Program-made: the position numbers and the translations under genes
Part shown: positions 17,179 to 26,703 of the stretch, piece after piece
How the letters are laid out: every line of letters begins with the position of its first letter
Numbering within the stretch: the first letter of the stretch is position 1
NCBI GenBank assembly: GCA_000509105.1
Contig: BAIF02000074.1
Span: 1-64,000 of the forward strand
Origin: Clostridiales bacterium VE202-21
GTDB taxonomy: Bacteria > Bacillota > Clostridia > Lachnospirales > Lachnospiraceae
Length of the DNA: 64,000 bases
Reading direction: 5' to 3'
The notes under the pieces: generated by a model
What the model saw: the letters and a program-made list of their open reading frames with translations, nothing else
Told to the model about the DNA's origin: nothing
Databases searched by the model: none

Positions 17179-18633
17179 CTAGTCTATCGTTATTTTCAAA
17201 CAGACCGGCCGGCTGCTTTCGTATAGGGTGGTATATATTTCAAGATCCTGCCTTAATTCGTAATAAGGATGCTCTCCTGTTTCCAGAATCTCAATATCCT
17301 TAATAGAGGATTTGAAATAGCCGCTGCCTGTTCCCAATGATTTAATCTTCACAGTACCAGACACAGGCCATTTCATGACTGTTGCATAAATGTAATTTGC
17401 TCTGGCCGTAAATCTGATATCCTGAGGTGTGTACTCCTTCCGCTGTGTTTCCGTAAAGTGTCCTTCAGGAACTTCCGTCGGACCCTCCCCAAAAGTTTTC
17501 CAATAAACGGTGTTGTAAATAGCTTCTCCATTAATCTTCAGCCAGTTTCCGATTTCTCTTAATATATTTTCATCTTCCTTAGGGATTGTTCCATCTGCCT
17601 TTGGACCAATGTTTAAAAGAAGCGCCCCATTCTTACTTACTACATCAACCAAATCCTGAATAATTTCTACAGAATCCTTATAATCATTATTCTTCGTATA
17701 TCCCCAGGAATTTTTGGCTACAGAGGTATCATTCTGCCAGAAATCAGGACTGATGTGATTCAGCTGTCCCCTTTCGATATCTTTTACGGCACTGCCATGT
17801 ACATAAGCGTCAAACTTAGCATCTATTGCCACATCAGTTCCCCATGATGCCGCCCTGTTATAATAATAGGCAGCAAACTTCTGCAAATATCTTTTAAACG
17901 CATATACCTGTATCCACCAGTCGAAAAACATAATCTTAGGCCTGTATTTATCTACGATCTCACAGCTTCTAACCAACCAGTCTTCCAGAAACTCCTCATC
18001 AGGGGCATTATCGTACAAGGTATTCCAGTTATGGCTTGGACCGCAGGCAGGCCCGTAGAACGCCTGATATGCCTGATCCTGCACATCACAGTCAAAATCC
18101 CGTCCTCTGTTAAAAAACCACCAGTGCTCGGCGCGGTGAGAAGATGCGCATATCTTCATATCCCGTTTTTCCACTGCTGTTTTCAGTTCTCCCAGTACAT
18201 CTCTCCCTGGTCCCATTTTCTTTGCATTCCAGTCGCTTAGTTCACTCTCGTACATCTGAAATCCATCATGGTGTTCCGCGACCGGCATAACAAACCTGGC
18301 GCCAGCTTCTTTAAAGAGTTCCGCCCACTGCTCTGCACAGAACTTTTCTGCTGTAAACATGGGAATAAAGTCTTTATATCCGAAGGCTTTTAAATCCCCG
18401 TAGTTGTCCTTATGATATTGAAATTCAGGGCTCCCCTGTTTATATACATAATGCGCATACCATTCATTTCCAAAAGCAGGGACGCTGTATATTCCCCAAT
18501 GGATAAAAATTCCAAATTTATCCTGCCGGTACCATTTTGGCGTTTCATGTCCGCAAAGCGATTCCCAGGTTGCTTTATATGGACCATTTTCAATTACCTT
18601 TTCAATCTCTTCTAAATATTCTTGTTTATTCAT
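17179..18633 (-). CDS. GH29 alpha-L-fucosidase, cytoplasmic
   Basis: A 484-residue glycoside hydrolase family 29 enzyme. The conserved opening KFGIFIHWGIYSVPAFGNEW is followed by VAEHHDGFQMYES. The retaining nucleophile Asp lies in KIMFFDWWI. GALLLNIGPKADGTIP is typical of the family. There is no signal peptide, so it would cleave fucose from imported small glycans. Start ATG 18633 (MNKQEY) has AAAGGGAAAG upstream; an earlier in-frame ATG is less well placed. It stands alone between an IS stub and a broken AraC gene. The nearby sulfatases make sulfated fucosides an attractive, unproven substrate class. Confidence 0.88.
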   Translation of the reverse strand: MNKQEYLEEIEKVIENGPYKATWESLCGHETPKWYRQDKFGIFIHWGIYSVPAFGNEWYAHYVYKQGSPEFQYHKDNYGDLKAFGYKDFIPMFTAEKFCAEQWAELFKEAGARFVMPVAEHHDGFQMYESELSDWNAKKMGPGRDVLGELKTAVEKRDMKICASSHRAEHWWFFNRGRDFDCDVQDQAYQAFYGPACGPSHNWNTLYDNAPDEEFLEDWLVRSCEIVDKYRPKIMFFDWWIQVYAFKRYLQKFAAYYYNRAASWGTDVAIDAKFDAYVHGSAVKDIERGQLNHISPDFWQNDTSVAKNSWGYTKNNDYKDSVEIIQDLVDVVSKNGALLLNIGPKADGTIPKEDENILREIGNWLKINGEAIYNTVYWKTFGEGPTEVPEGHFTETQRKEYTPQDIRFTARANYIYATVMKWPVSGTVKIKSLGTGSGYFKSSIKDIEILETGEHPYYELRQDLEIYTTLYESSRPVCLKITID

Positions 18634-18743
18634 ATGTCTTTCCCTTTCTTGCATTTTTTGATATTGATATTATATCTCTGAGATCTATATTTTGAAATGG
18701 AAATATGAAAACTTCAATATGGAGAAAATGAAACACTTCGTTT

Positions 18744-18974
18744 TTAAAGACTTTGTTTTCCGGCCCACAGCTTCACGTATTTTGACGGAGGCAGAGCCAT
18801 GTTTTTCTTAAATACTTTTGGAAAATACAGCGGCTCTTTAAAGCCTACCATTTCAGCGACATCCTTTGATGTTTTTCCAGCCAGCAGAAGTCCTTTTGTT
18901 TTTTTTAGATGGCATTCCTGAATATATTCACTGGGTAATATTCCATATGTTTTCTTAGAAAGCGCATTCCTCAT
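18744..18974 (-). pseudogene. AraC-family regulator, C-terminal remnant
   Basis: A 76-codon frame matching only the C-terminal double HTH of AraC/XylS regulators (LLLAGKTSKDVAEMVGF, then FPKVFKKNMALPPSKYVKLW). No effector domain is encoded upstream; the LysR gene begins within 50 bp. It is therefore a truncated relic, perhaps of the former fucosidase regulator. The ~110-bp gap between it and the fucosidase gene holds only an AT-rich promoter-like stretch. Confidence 0.65.
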
Positions 18975-19022
18975 ATGGTACTTATTAAAAATTTATGGGT
19001 GTGATTACCATCCCTTTTAGCT

Positions 19023-19892
19023 CTATTTATTTCCGGCTACATACTGCAGGAATAATTTCATGCTTTGGGTCAAATACTTACTCTTATGGTAAACCAGATA
19101 ATATTTTCTCTCCCATTTATTCTCTATAATTTTAATTTTCCGAAGGCTTCCGTCTTCAAGCTGCCTTTTTACTAAAGATAAGGGCAAAAATAACATCCCC
19201 ATTCCAGTTTTACAAATTTCAATTAAGCTTTGAGTGCTTACGCTTTCCATTTTAATCAGTGGTTTTATACTGTAATCAGACAGAATGCGTTCAACATAAT
19301 TGCGGGAACCGCTCCCCTTTTCCCTTACTAATAGAGGGATACCTTCTATTTCTTCCATAGAGATAGTATCAGGAATTTCAAACTCTGGCGTACATACCGC
19401 CGCCATTTCCTCCTCTCTTATCAGCATATAATGAAAATATAAAGGATTATTGGGATAATCAATGATTCCAAAGTCCAGTTCATTTCGCAAAAGAGATTCT
19501 TCGATCTTCCCTGAATTATGTACTGTAAAAAACAGAGGAATATCTGGATGCTCTTTCGAAAAGGCAGATACCATACCTGGAAATATTCCTGTTCCATATG
19601 ATACATTCGTTCCTATTCTTACTTTTGTGAACCGACCTGCATCTCTGAGAACATCTCTTGTTTCATTGAACTGGCCAAGTATGGAATCTGCATATGCAAG
19701 AAGTTGTTCACCTGCCGGTGTGATATATATGCGGCGATTCATACGTTCAAAGAGTCTGGCACTATAGTAGCTTTCCAATTCCCTGATAGCATGGCTGACA
19801 GCGGGCTGAGCCATGTTCATATATTCTGCTGCTTTTGTTATGCTCCCAAATCGGCATACTTCTGAAAATATCTGAAAATGCTTTAATGTCAT
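19023..19892 (-). CDS. LysR-family transcriptional regulator 1
   Basis: A 289-residue LysR protein. The N-terminal HTH (residues ~1-60: FGSITKAAEYMNMAQPAVSHAI) is followed by a periplasmic-binding-like effector domain. It is divergent from the TauE/SafE gene at 20034 with a ~140-bp gap. The perfect palindrome AACAATTGTT (19960-19969) in that gap is a candidate binding site. By position it should control export of a sulfur anion. CysB/Cbl-like relatives respond to sulfur compounds, but nothing in the sequence fixes the effector. Confidence 0.88.
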   Translation of the reverse strand: MTLKHFQIFSEVCRFGSITKAAEYMNMAQPAVSHAIRELESYYSARLFERMNRRIYITPAGEQLLAYADSILGQFNETRDVLRDAGRFTKVRIGTNVSYGTGIFPGMVSAFSKEHPDIPLFFTVHNSGKIEESLLRNELDFGIIDYPNNPLYFHYMLIREEEMAAVCTPEFEIPDTISMEEIEGIPLLVREKGSGSRNYVERILSDYSIKPLIKMESVSTQSLIEICKTGMGMLFLPLSLVKRQLEDGSLRKIKIIENKWERKYYLVYHKSKYLTQSMKLFLQYVAGNK

Positions 19893-20033
19893 ATTATGTT
19901 CCTTTCTTCCAATTGCAGTTTTATTTATATCATTTCTTATATGTATTCTATATTAACATAACAATTGTTTTACTTCAATAAACCACTATACACTAAAACA
20001 GACCATAAAAATAAAACAAAGAGAGGAGAAACT

Positions 20034-20822
20034 ATGTTACTGGTTATATTTTTTGTAATCTGCTTCGGCGCGTCTATTGTCGGTGCAATCTGCGGCATTG
20101 GAGGCGGTGTTATTATTAAGCCTGTTTTAGATGCTTTTCAAATTTTAGATGTTGCCACAATCAGCTTCTTATCTGGCTGTACTGTTTTGTCCATGAGCAC
20201 ATATGCTGTTCTGAAAAGTAAAGTCAACGGTAAATCACAGCTTGAGCCCAAAACCGGGCTTCCACTTGCACTCGGTGCTGCTGCGGGGGGAATCTTGGGG
20301 AAATGGATGTTTGGGTTTATTTCTGCTTTGAGTTCTGATAAAAATAAAATAGGAGCAATACAGGCCATTTGCCTGTTGATTATTACTGCAGCAACTCTAT
20401 TATATACCCTTTGCAGAAATAAGCTTAACTCATATCATATTACCAATGCTGCGGCATGCGTATTTATAGGTATTGTTTTGGGAATTCTTTCTTCTTTTCT
20501 CGGTATAGGCGGCGGGCCCGTTAATCTTGCTGTTTTATACTTTTTCTTTTCCATGAATACGAAGGCGGCAGCAGAAAATTCCCTTTACATAATTTTCTAT
20601 TCACAGATTACAAGCCTGCTTTCCGCTATTCTAACAGGGAGTATACCTAAATTCAGCGTACCGATGCTTTTAATGATGGTTCTCGGCGGCATATTGGGTG
20701 GGATAATGGGGCGCAGTCTCAACAGTCGAATTTCCAACAGGGCTGTTGACAGATTATTTACAGCCTTACTGATTCTGATTATCTGCATTAATATTTATAA
20801 TTATTATATATTTACAAATTAA
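20034..20822 (+). CDS. TauE/SafE-family exporter 3
   Basis: A ~262-residue membrane protein with glycine-rich repeat motifs GAICGIGGGVIIKP and FLGIGGGPVNLAVLYF at the start of each half, characteristic of the TauE/SafE family. Start ATG 20034 has GAGAGGAG just upstream; the open frame extends to 19965 without a usable site. It is divergent from LysR. It is not especially close to the two GRE-linked exporters. It may handle sulfite or sulfate released by the sulfatase cassettes; that link is inference from neighbourhood. Confidence 0.83.
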   Translation: MLLVIFFVICFGASIVGAICGIGGGVIIKPVLDAFQILDVATISFLSGCTVLSMSTYAVLKSKVNGKSQLEPKTGLPLALGAAAGGILGKWMFGFISALSSDKNKIGAIQAICLLIITAATLLYTLCRNKLNSYHITNAAACVFIGIVLGILSSFLGIGGGPVNLAVLYFFFSMNTKAAAENSLYIIFYSQITSLLSAILTGSIPKFSVPMLLMMVLGGILGGIMGRSLNSRISNRAVDRLFTALLILIICINIYNYYIFTN

Positions 20823-20943
20823 GAGTTAGATAGTATAAAAATCGAAAACAATAGTACATATGATGCAGGCGATTAGGGGAGTGCTCTATAGCACAATATT
20901 CGGCATGAAACATATACTAATTGTAAACAAATGGAGGAAAACA

Positions 20944-21300
20944 ATGATAACAGAACGCTATTCAGTTACTTTTCTGGGAGTTGACCAGAGAAGCTATACA
21001 ATTAATGTTTTAGCCGATATTTGGGAAGTGAGCGCTGAGAAGGTTTTTGAGGAAACGGGCATTTATGTCACAGGCATCATAGATACAAATTACCTTGTGA
21101 GTGAATTGAAAAGTGGGCACGAATCAGGTGATATAATTTATATAGTTGTAAGCATAAGAAATCCTTCATTGACAATCAGCGAAGAAGCATATTGGAATGC
21201 ATATAAAGAAGTCATTAAAGAAGTCAGGGGCAGATTGGATAATCCGGGAATGACGATAACTAAGCATGAAATTGACTTTTACTATTTTCTGAATGTTTAA
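20944..21300 (+). CDS. Small protein of unknown function
   Basis: A 118-residue soluble protein, not recognised. It begins MITERYSVTFLGVDQRSYTI after a good GGAGGAAAACA site, has mixed alpha/beta composition and ends in HEIDFYYFLNV. There are no membrane segments or cysteine motifs. It follows the TauE gene by ~120 nt and may be co-transcribed. Downstream (21303-21500) an in-frame-looking stretch without an early start codon continues toward the convergent LacI-type gene; it may be a remnant. Confidence 0.5.
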   Translation: MITERYSVTFLGVDQRSYTINVLADIWEVSAEKVFEETGIYVTGIIDTNYLVSELKSGHESGDIIYIVVSIRNPSLTISEEAYWNAYKEVIKEVRGRLDNPGMTITKHEIDFYYFLNV

Positions 21301-21500
21301 AATATAAAGTTGACCCGACAAAACCATACTCCTTTACAGCAGATAAGATAAGAATTACGCAAATTCCTCCATCTGAAAGGATGAAATATGTCAGGCAGTC
21401 CATCGAGGTCAGTCAACATCTTTATGCCGGCGATTCATTATGGTCAGCAGCGCATATGAATGGACTGCCAATCCTTTCTTCGAGGAATATGGTAATAGAA

Positions 21501-23801
21501 TCAATGCAGTTTAGGTGTCGGATAATATCCATATTTCTTCAACAGCTCTTTGCCTTCGGTCTGAGCTTTGTACAAGGCATCTTCTACGGTATAATCATTC
21601 ATTTCAATATCCATTAAAATTAAATATAACAGATTATCAATCTCATTTTGTGGTATTATCATAGCATTTTTCTTGTAGACCTGTATTCGGTTGCGGCAAT
21701 ATTTAAAACTATTTTCCGTATATTTCATCCAGGGATACAGCCTGATAAATTCAGGATTATGGTAAGGCTCCATGTGGGCAGTCTGTCCATCAAGAATGGT
21801 CAGATAATTGTTGACATCCCGGTCTCCCAGCCAGTTCAGGTAGTGATAGATTACGTCCAGATTCTCAGTATAAGGGCTGATCCCAAAATTCCAGCCTATA
21901 CTTACCGGGACATAGCCGGGGACGGTAGTGTAATCAACGGAACCTATCATATTATGGGTGAGGGCATTTGTGATTTCGGTTGCACGTTCAATATATGTAA
22001 TAAGTATTGCTGTTTTACCGGTGCAAAAATCCTGTACAGTCTTAGCAATGGAAGTTTCGAATGGAGAATTCTCACAATAACGGATTGTCTCCTGTACAAT
22101 GCAAAAAGCCTGGAGGTTCTCGGGTGAATTCAATGATACCCGGCAGTGGGAGTCCCATACGGAACCGCCGCACGAAAGTATTCTTGCAAATAATTCTGGC
22201 GCTAATGTCAGGGAATCAATTCCGGCCAGGGACGTGCCATATGGAGTCGGAGAGCCGGAATTGTATTTTTTTGTGAAAAAACGTGCTGTCTGAAGAAATT
22301 GCTTCCACGTTTTTGGTGGCTTCAATGAAGTTTTGTATAATTCTTTATATCTTTTCTGCAAGGTCTTATTTTCGAACAGGTCTTTTCTGTAGAACATGAT
22401 CTGCGCACCGCCTACGACGGGTACACCGAAATAGCTGTTTCCAACCCGGCAATTGTTTAAATTATGTGAAAAAAAGTTTCCTTCGTGGAAAGGGCTTGTC
22501 TTTATATATTCAGTTATATCCTCAATCAGGCGATTTTGTGCAAGATAGTGAATCCAGGGTATATCGTACATATAAATATCAAATCTGGGCCTTGGCAGTT
22601 TGCTGTCGGCAATAATTGATTTCAGGACATCTTTTTGTGTAACAAACTCATACTCTATTTTAACATTTTCCAATCTTTCGAACTGTTTTGAGAGAATAGT
22701 AATAGAATTAGCGGAATTTAAATCGGTAAGCATAATCCGAAGGACGGAGTTTGGCTGGGAATGGGGATTCTGTATCAAAGGCGGCGCCTGCCGGATGGTT
22801 TCGGAGGTAAGCTGACTCAAGATAGAATCCGTTAGGATAGTTGATACAGCCTGACTGTGGCTTTCATCCTGCATTGCCTGCATTAAAAGTCTGCCTGCCT
22901 GGAGTCCCATTTTATAAGCTGATTTAGAGGAATAGACCATGCCATGTGACTGAACCGGAAGGCACCAGTTTTCTCCGGCCAGTGACAGAATCAGCAGGTC
23001 TTTTTCTGTATCCAGTCCAAGGAGAGAGGCGGCCGTCGAAACACCGGTCGCAATTGCTTCAGAAGAGCATATAATAGCCTGCATATTTTGTTCATTGAGG
23101 CTGATAAATGCATTTTTAAACGCATCCTCTTTAGAAGCATTGGTAGGAAAAATAAGCTCTTTAAGCTGGGGATGAAAACGACTCATATGATGCTGATAAG
23201 CGTGAATACAGTCAGCTTCAGAACTGAAATGTGTGGGGCCGCAGAAGAGGGCGATTTTCTGGTAATGATTCCGGAGCAGGATATCCATAAAATACGAAAT
23301 CGTTTTGAAGTTATCGAAACCTACATAATTTGTCTTTAAACTATGTGGGGTTCTGTCTAAAAAAACTGCAGGAATTTGGTAATGTTCAATTCTGCTTTCA
23401 AAAAATGCCGTATTCTCAGGCTGGCATGTTACAAGTATCAGGCCAGAGATATTTTGACTTATAAAATCATCAATGATGGTGCACTCTGTTTCCGGAGAAT
23501 TATGTGAAAATGCCACTCTCAATGATAGTTCTGAAGAAGATAAGGCAGAAGAAATGCCAATCAGCACATTTGCATAAAAAGATTCATCCATACCTGTGAG
23601 AACGATACCGACATGGCTCGAAGAATTACAACGCAGGTTTCTGGCAGAAGAGTTGGGGATATAGCGCAAACGTTCAATTGTTTCCATGATTCGGGCTTTT
23701 GTCTCGGGTTTTACATTTCTAGTACCGGTAAGGCAGCAGGATACAGTCGCTGGAGAGACTCCGGCAGCCTCGGCAATATCTTTGATTTTAACATTTCCCA
23801 T
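21501..23801 (-). CDS. LacI-type regulator fused to an extracellular-type solute-binding domain
   Basis: A 766-residue protein. Residues 4-50 are a LacI HTH (IKDIAEAAGVSPATVSCCL) with hinge. Residues ~60-330 are a LacI/ribose-binding-like ligand domain. Residues ~355-766 resemble a carbohydrate ABC solute-binding protein of the SBP_bac_1 class (RPRFDIYMYDIPWIHYLAQN, YFGVPVVGGAQIMFYRKDLF, IGWNFGISPY). There is no signal peptide or membrane segment, so the binding domain works in the cytoplasm and the protein could sense two ligands. A perfect TCAAATCGATTTGA palindrome lies in the divergent promoter region before the first ABC/sulfatase cassette, its likely target. The frame is continuous, so the fusion is not a frameshift artefact. 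Confidence 0.85.
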   Translation of the reverse strand: MGNVKIKDIAEAAGVSPATVSCCLTGTRNVKPETKARIMETIERLRYIPNSSARNLRCNSSSHVGIVLTGMDESFYANVLIGISSALSSSELSLRVAFSHNSPETECTIIDDFISQNISGLILVTCQPENTAFFESRIEHYQIPAVFLDRTPHSLKTNYVGFDNFKTISYFMDILLRNHYQKIALFCGPTHFSSEADCIHAYQHHMSRFHPQLKELIFPTNASKEDAFKNAFISLNEQNMQAIICSSEAIATGVSTAASLLGLDTEKDLLILSLAGENWCLPVQSHGMVYSSKSAYKMGLQAGRLLMQAMQDESHSQAVSTILTDSILSQLTSETIRQAPPLIQNPHSQPNSVLRIMLTDLNSANSITILSKQFERLENVKIEYEFVTQKDVLKSIIADSKLPRPRFDIYMYDIPWIHYLAQNRLIEDITEYIKTSPFHEGNFFSHNLNNCRVGNSYFGVPVVGGAQIMFYRKDLFENKTLQKRYKELYKTSLKPPKTWKQFLQTARFFTKKYNSGSPTPYGTSLAGIDSLTLAPELFARILSCGGSVWDSHCRVSLNSPENLQAFCIVQETIRYCENSPFETSIAKTVQDFCTGKTAILITYIERATEITNALTHNMIGSVDYTTVPGYVPVSIGWNFGISPYTENLDVIYHYLNWLGDRDVNNYLTILDGQTAHMEPYHNPEFIRLYPWMKYTENSFKYCRNRIQVYKKNAMIIPQNEIDNLLYLILMDIEMNDYTVEDALYKAQTEGKELLKKYGYYPTPKLH

Positions 23802-23923
23802 ATTAAATACCTCATTTGTTCATTGGTAACGTGCATTGTTCCGGAATACGAGCATTCACGTCTGATATAGTTTAATATTACAATTACTATATCATTATGA
23901 GAATAGGATGTCAAAAAAGAAAA

Positions 23924-23937
23924 TCAAATCGATTTGA
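23924..23937. promoter_or_regulatory. LacI-type operator palindrome
   Basis: TCAAATCGATTTGA is a perfect 14-bp palindrome with the central CG step typical of LacI-family operators. It is placed between the LacI fusion gene and the first ABC cassette, ~110 bp before the lipoprotein start. It probably serves autoregulation and control of the cassette. Confidence 0.6.
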
Positions 23938-24045
23938 AAAAAAGATTTTTTGGCATATTGAATAAAAAAGGCATTGTGATAAGATAAAAACACAAGATAA
24001 AAAACAAAAAATAAAGAAACGAAAAGAAAAACGAGGAGGATTAGT

Positions 24046-25119
24046 ATGTTCAAAAAAATGGTAAGTGTATTTCTGATGGTCGTAATGGTAGGAACGATGG
24101 CAGCCGGATGCCAGGGGAAAAATGATTCAGGCAGTAAAGAAGAAAAATCAGAAAAACTAAGGGTGGGGATTATGCCTTCGACAGTTGGGGTTCCGGTTCA
24201 GTATGCCTATGACAAAGGGTATTTTGAAGAAGAAGGGCTTGACATAGAGATATCTGTCTTTCAGACGGGGGCACCTGTAAATGAAGCAATTGTAGCAAAA
24301 CAAATCGATTTAGCCGCTTCTGGTGCAGCAAGTATTTTCTCATTAGCAAGTGGAAATTGTACCTTATTGGCAGAATTGGATGTTGCAGGTGGCATGGGAA
24401 TTTATGTAAGACCAGATTCTGAGATATTGAAAGAGAAAGGAAAGATTGAGGGTCTGTCAGAAATGTATGGATCAGCGGAAAGCCTGAAGGGTAAGACATT
24501 TTTAGGACAGCTTGGAACCTCAAGCCAGTTAAATGTAATTCGCTATGCAGAACAGTTCGGCCTCGAAGCGGATGATTATACGGTTGTGCATATGGATGCC
24601 GGTCCGGCCTATCAGGCTTTTATAGCAGGAGAGGGAGATGCGCTTGCAGCATACCCGCCGTATTCGTTCTATGCATTGAGTGAGGGAATGGTTGAGGTTG
24701 CCACCTTCGAAGATTCAACAGGTTTTTCTATGTATGATGCAATATTCGGACGCACGGAAGTGATAGATAAACACCCTGAGGATATTGAGAAGTTCATGAA
24801 ATGTGTCATGAAGGCCACAGAAGAAATGAAAGATGATGCACTCAGAAAAGAATATTCCATGGAGTTTTTTGCGGCAAATGGACGTGAATATACAGAAGAG
24901 GATATGGACGATGAAATTGCAGTAAGAGCATATATGGGGAAAGAAGAGTTTTTAGATTCTAACTATGTGTTTGGAAAGGCATTTGCAGATCAGTGTGATT
25001 TTTATGTGGAAAATGGAAAAATTACAGAGGATCAGGTGCCGAAGCTGTATGATTCGTTAAACCCGGAATATTTGAACAAAGTACTTGATATTGACCTGAA
25101 GGCGGCAGCAATGGAATAG
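24046..25119 (+). CDS. Sulfonate/nitrate-type ABC substrate-binding lipoprotein 1
   Basis: A 357-residue TauA/SsuA/NMT1-like binding protein. It has a lipoprotein signal with lipobox MAAGC (Cys22), an acidic/serine linker, then LRVGIMPSTVGVPVQYAYDKGYF... typical of the family. It would be anchored outside the membrane and feed the two-permease, two-ATPase importer that follows. ATG 24046 has GAGGAGG 8 nt upstream. A paralogue of exactly the same length is at 33637. The substrate is probably an oxyanion-bearing small molecule; the co-encoded sulfatase suggests a sulfate ester. Confidence 0.85.
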   Translation: MFKKMVSVFLMVVMVGTMAAGCQGKNDSGSKEEKSEKLRVGIMPSTVGVPVQYAYDKGYFEEEGLDIEISVFQTGAPVNEAIVAKQIDLAASGAASIFSLASGNCTLLAELDVAGGMGIYVRPDSEILKEKGKIEGLSEMYGSAESLKGKTFLGQLGTSSQLNVIRYAEQFGLEADDYTVVHMDAGPAYQAFIAGEGDALAAYPPYSFYALSEGMVEVATFEDSTGFSMYDAIFGRTEVIDKHPEDIEKFMKCVMKATEEMKDDALRKEYSMEFFAANGREYTEEDMDDEIAVRAYMGKEEFLDSNYVFGKAFADQCDFYVENGKITEDQVPKLYDSLNPEYLNKVLDIDLKAAAME

Positions 25120-25137
25120 GAAAACAGGGAGAACATT

Positions 25138-25911
25138 ATGAGAGATAAAAAGTTTAATAAATATTTGCCTGTATCAATTATTTCAGTCGCAGTATTCCTG
25201 ATCGTATGGCAGATTTTTGCTACTGTTAATAATACAGGAATGCTGCCGACACCGGTAAGTGTAGTAAAGGCCTTTTTTGCAAAATTTTCAGATCCTAATC
25301 CGGATGGATCTACCATGTGGCAGCATTTGCTGGCATCACTCCAGGTTGCATTATCAGGCTATGTAATTGGTCTGATTGTAGGAATTCCCCTGGGGGTATG
25401 TATGGCCTGGTATAAGAGGTTCGACTGGTTTGCCAGACCATTATTCGATTTGGTACGCCCGGTACCGGGAATTGCATGGATTCCTCTGATGATCATACTG
25501 TTTGGAATTGGACTCCTTTCAAAATCTATGGTGATTTTTATTTCATCCTTTACGGCTTGTGTTATTAATTCATACTCGGGCATCAAACAGACGGAAAGTG
25601 TGCATCTCTGGGTAGGACAGACTTATGGGGCAAGTAACAGCCAGATGCTGTTTAAGATTGCGCTGCCGACCGCTCTGCCTATGATCATGACGGGGATGAA
25701 AGGTGCGCTTGCTACATCATGGGGGGCGCTGGTGGCAGCCGAGCTTCTGGCATCGACAAGAGGGCTTGGATTCATGATTCAGCAGAGCAGAGGCCTGATG
25801 CGTGTGGATATTATTATAGCGGGCATGGCCATGATTGGACTGGTAGGGGCTGTTCTTGCAGGAATATTAAGTCTGATTGAAAAGGCATTGATGAGAGGAG
25901 GCAGGTGGTAG
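25138..25911 (+). CDS. ABC permease 1a (SsuC/TauC-like)
   Basis: A 257-residue inner-membrane permease with about six helices and the BPD_transp_1 coupling loop (YGASNSQMLFKIALPTALP). It follows the lipoprotein by 18 nt, and its stop abuts the start of a second, different permease. Two distinct permeases imply a heterodimeric channel, unlike the usual SsuC homodimer. Confidence 0.85.
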   Translation: MRDKKFNKYLPVSIISVAVFLIVWQIFATVNNTGMLPTPVSVVKAFFAKFSDPNPDGSTMWQHLLASLQVALSGYVIGLIVGIPLGVCMAWYKRFDWFARPLFDLVRPVPGIAWIPLMIILFGIGLLSKSMVIFISSFTACVINSYSGIKQTESVHLWVGQTYGASNSQMLFKIALPTALPMIMTGMKGALATSWGALVAAELLASTRGLGFMIQQSRGLMRVDIIIAGMAMIGLVGAVLAGILSLIEKALMRGGRW

Positions 25912-26703
25912 ATGAAAAAGACGAAAAGTTTACCGGAAAACATGCAGAAAATAATCTGTGGAGCGATTTCTATCCTGGGCTTCCTTCTTCTGTGGCAGGC
26001 AGCCGTGTCGTTGACTGGATTAGGAAAAATCATGCCGGGTCCGGCAGTGATATTAAATGCCTTTTTCCGCTCTTTTGTAGAGGAAATTGCCGGATACACG
26101 GTTCTGGGACATATTTTTTGGTCTCTCAGCAGGGTACTTGTGGGATACATATTGGCATGTCTCCTGGGAATAACGCTTGGACTGCTTATGGGACGCTTTC
26201 GGCTGATGGAGGCGATCTTTAATCCATTTTACGAAATGATCCGCCCTATTCCGCCGATTGCTTGGATTTCTCTTGCGATCTTGTGGTTTGGAATCGGAGA
26301 AAGCATGACATACTTCATTATCTTCCTGGCTACTTTTAATGTACTGACAATCAATGTTTACCGGGGGACGAAAGCTTTAAACCAGGAGCTGGCAGGCTGT
26401 GCCAAGATGCTTGGAGCAAACGAGACACAGGTATTCTGGACGGTTGTGCTGCCGGCAACTGTTCCATATATTTTTGCCGGCATGCAGATTGGCCTGTCAA
26501 CCAGTTGGGCGGCAGTTGTGGCAGCAGAGATGGTGCGTTCTTCAAGGGGAGTTGGCTTTTTGATTGTCAGCGGAATGGATCTGAATAATATTCCACAGAT
26601 ATTTGTTGGGATTATCGCAATTGGTCTGGTCGGGTTTTTATTGGCCACATGTATGAGAGGAGTGGAGGCAAGATTATGTCAGTGGAATGTAAGAGGCAAG
26701 TAA
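25912..26703 (+). CDS. ABC permease 1b (SsuC/TauC-like)
   Basis: A 263-residue six-helix permease. The coupling loop is ANETQVFWTVVLPATVPYIFAG-like, near residues 165-187. It starts on the base after the previous stop, with GGAGGCAGG as ribosome site inside the preceding gene. It pairs with 1a as the second half of the channel. Its 3' end overlaps the ATPase gene by 28 nt, which suggests translational coupling. Confidence 0.85.
   Translation: MKKTKSLPENMQKIICGAISILGFLLLWQAAVSLTGLGKIMPGPAVILNAFFRSFVEEIAGYTVLGHIFWSLSRVLVGYILACLLGITLGLLMGRFRLMEAIFNPFYEMIRPIPPIAWISLAILWFGIGESMTYFIIFLATFNVLTINVYRGTKALNQELAGCAKMLGANETQVFWTVVLPATVPYIFAGMQIGLSTSWAAVVAAEMVRSSRGVGFLIVSGMDLNNIPQIFVGIIAIGLVGFLLATCMRGVEARLCQWNVRGK

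Noticed and set aside
21381-21617. A 78-codon plus-strand frame overlapping the end of the LacI-SBP gene
   Set aside because: Its second half is antisense to a clear gene and there is no ribosome site; only the first part looks coding, so it is noted as a possible remnant rather than a gene.
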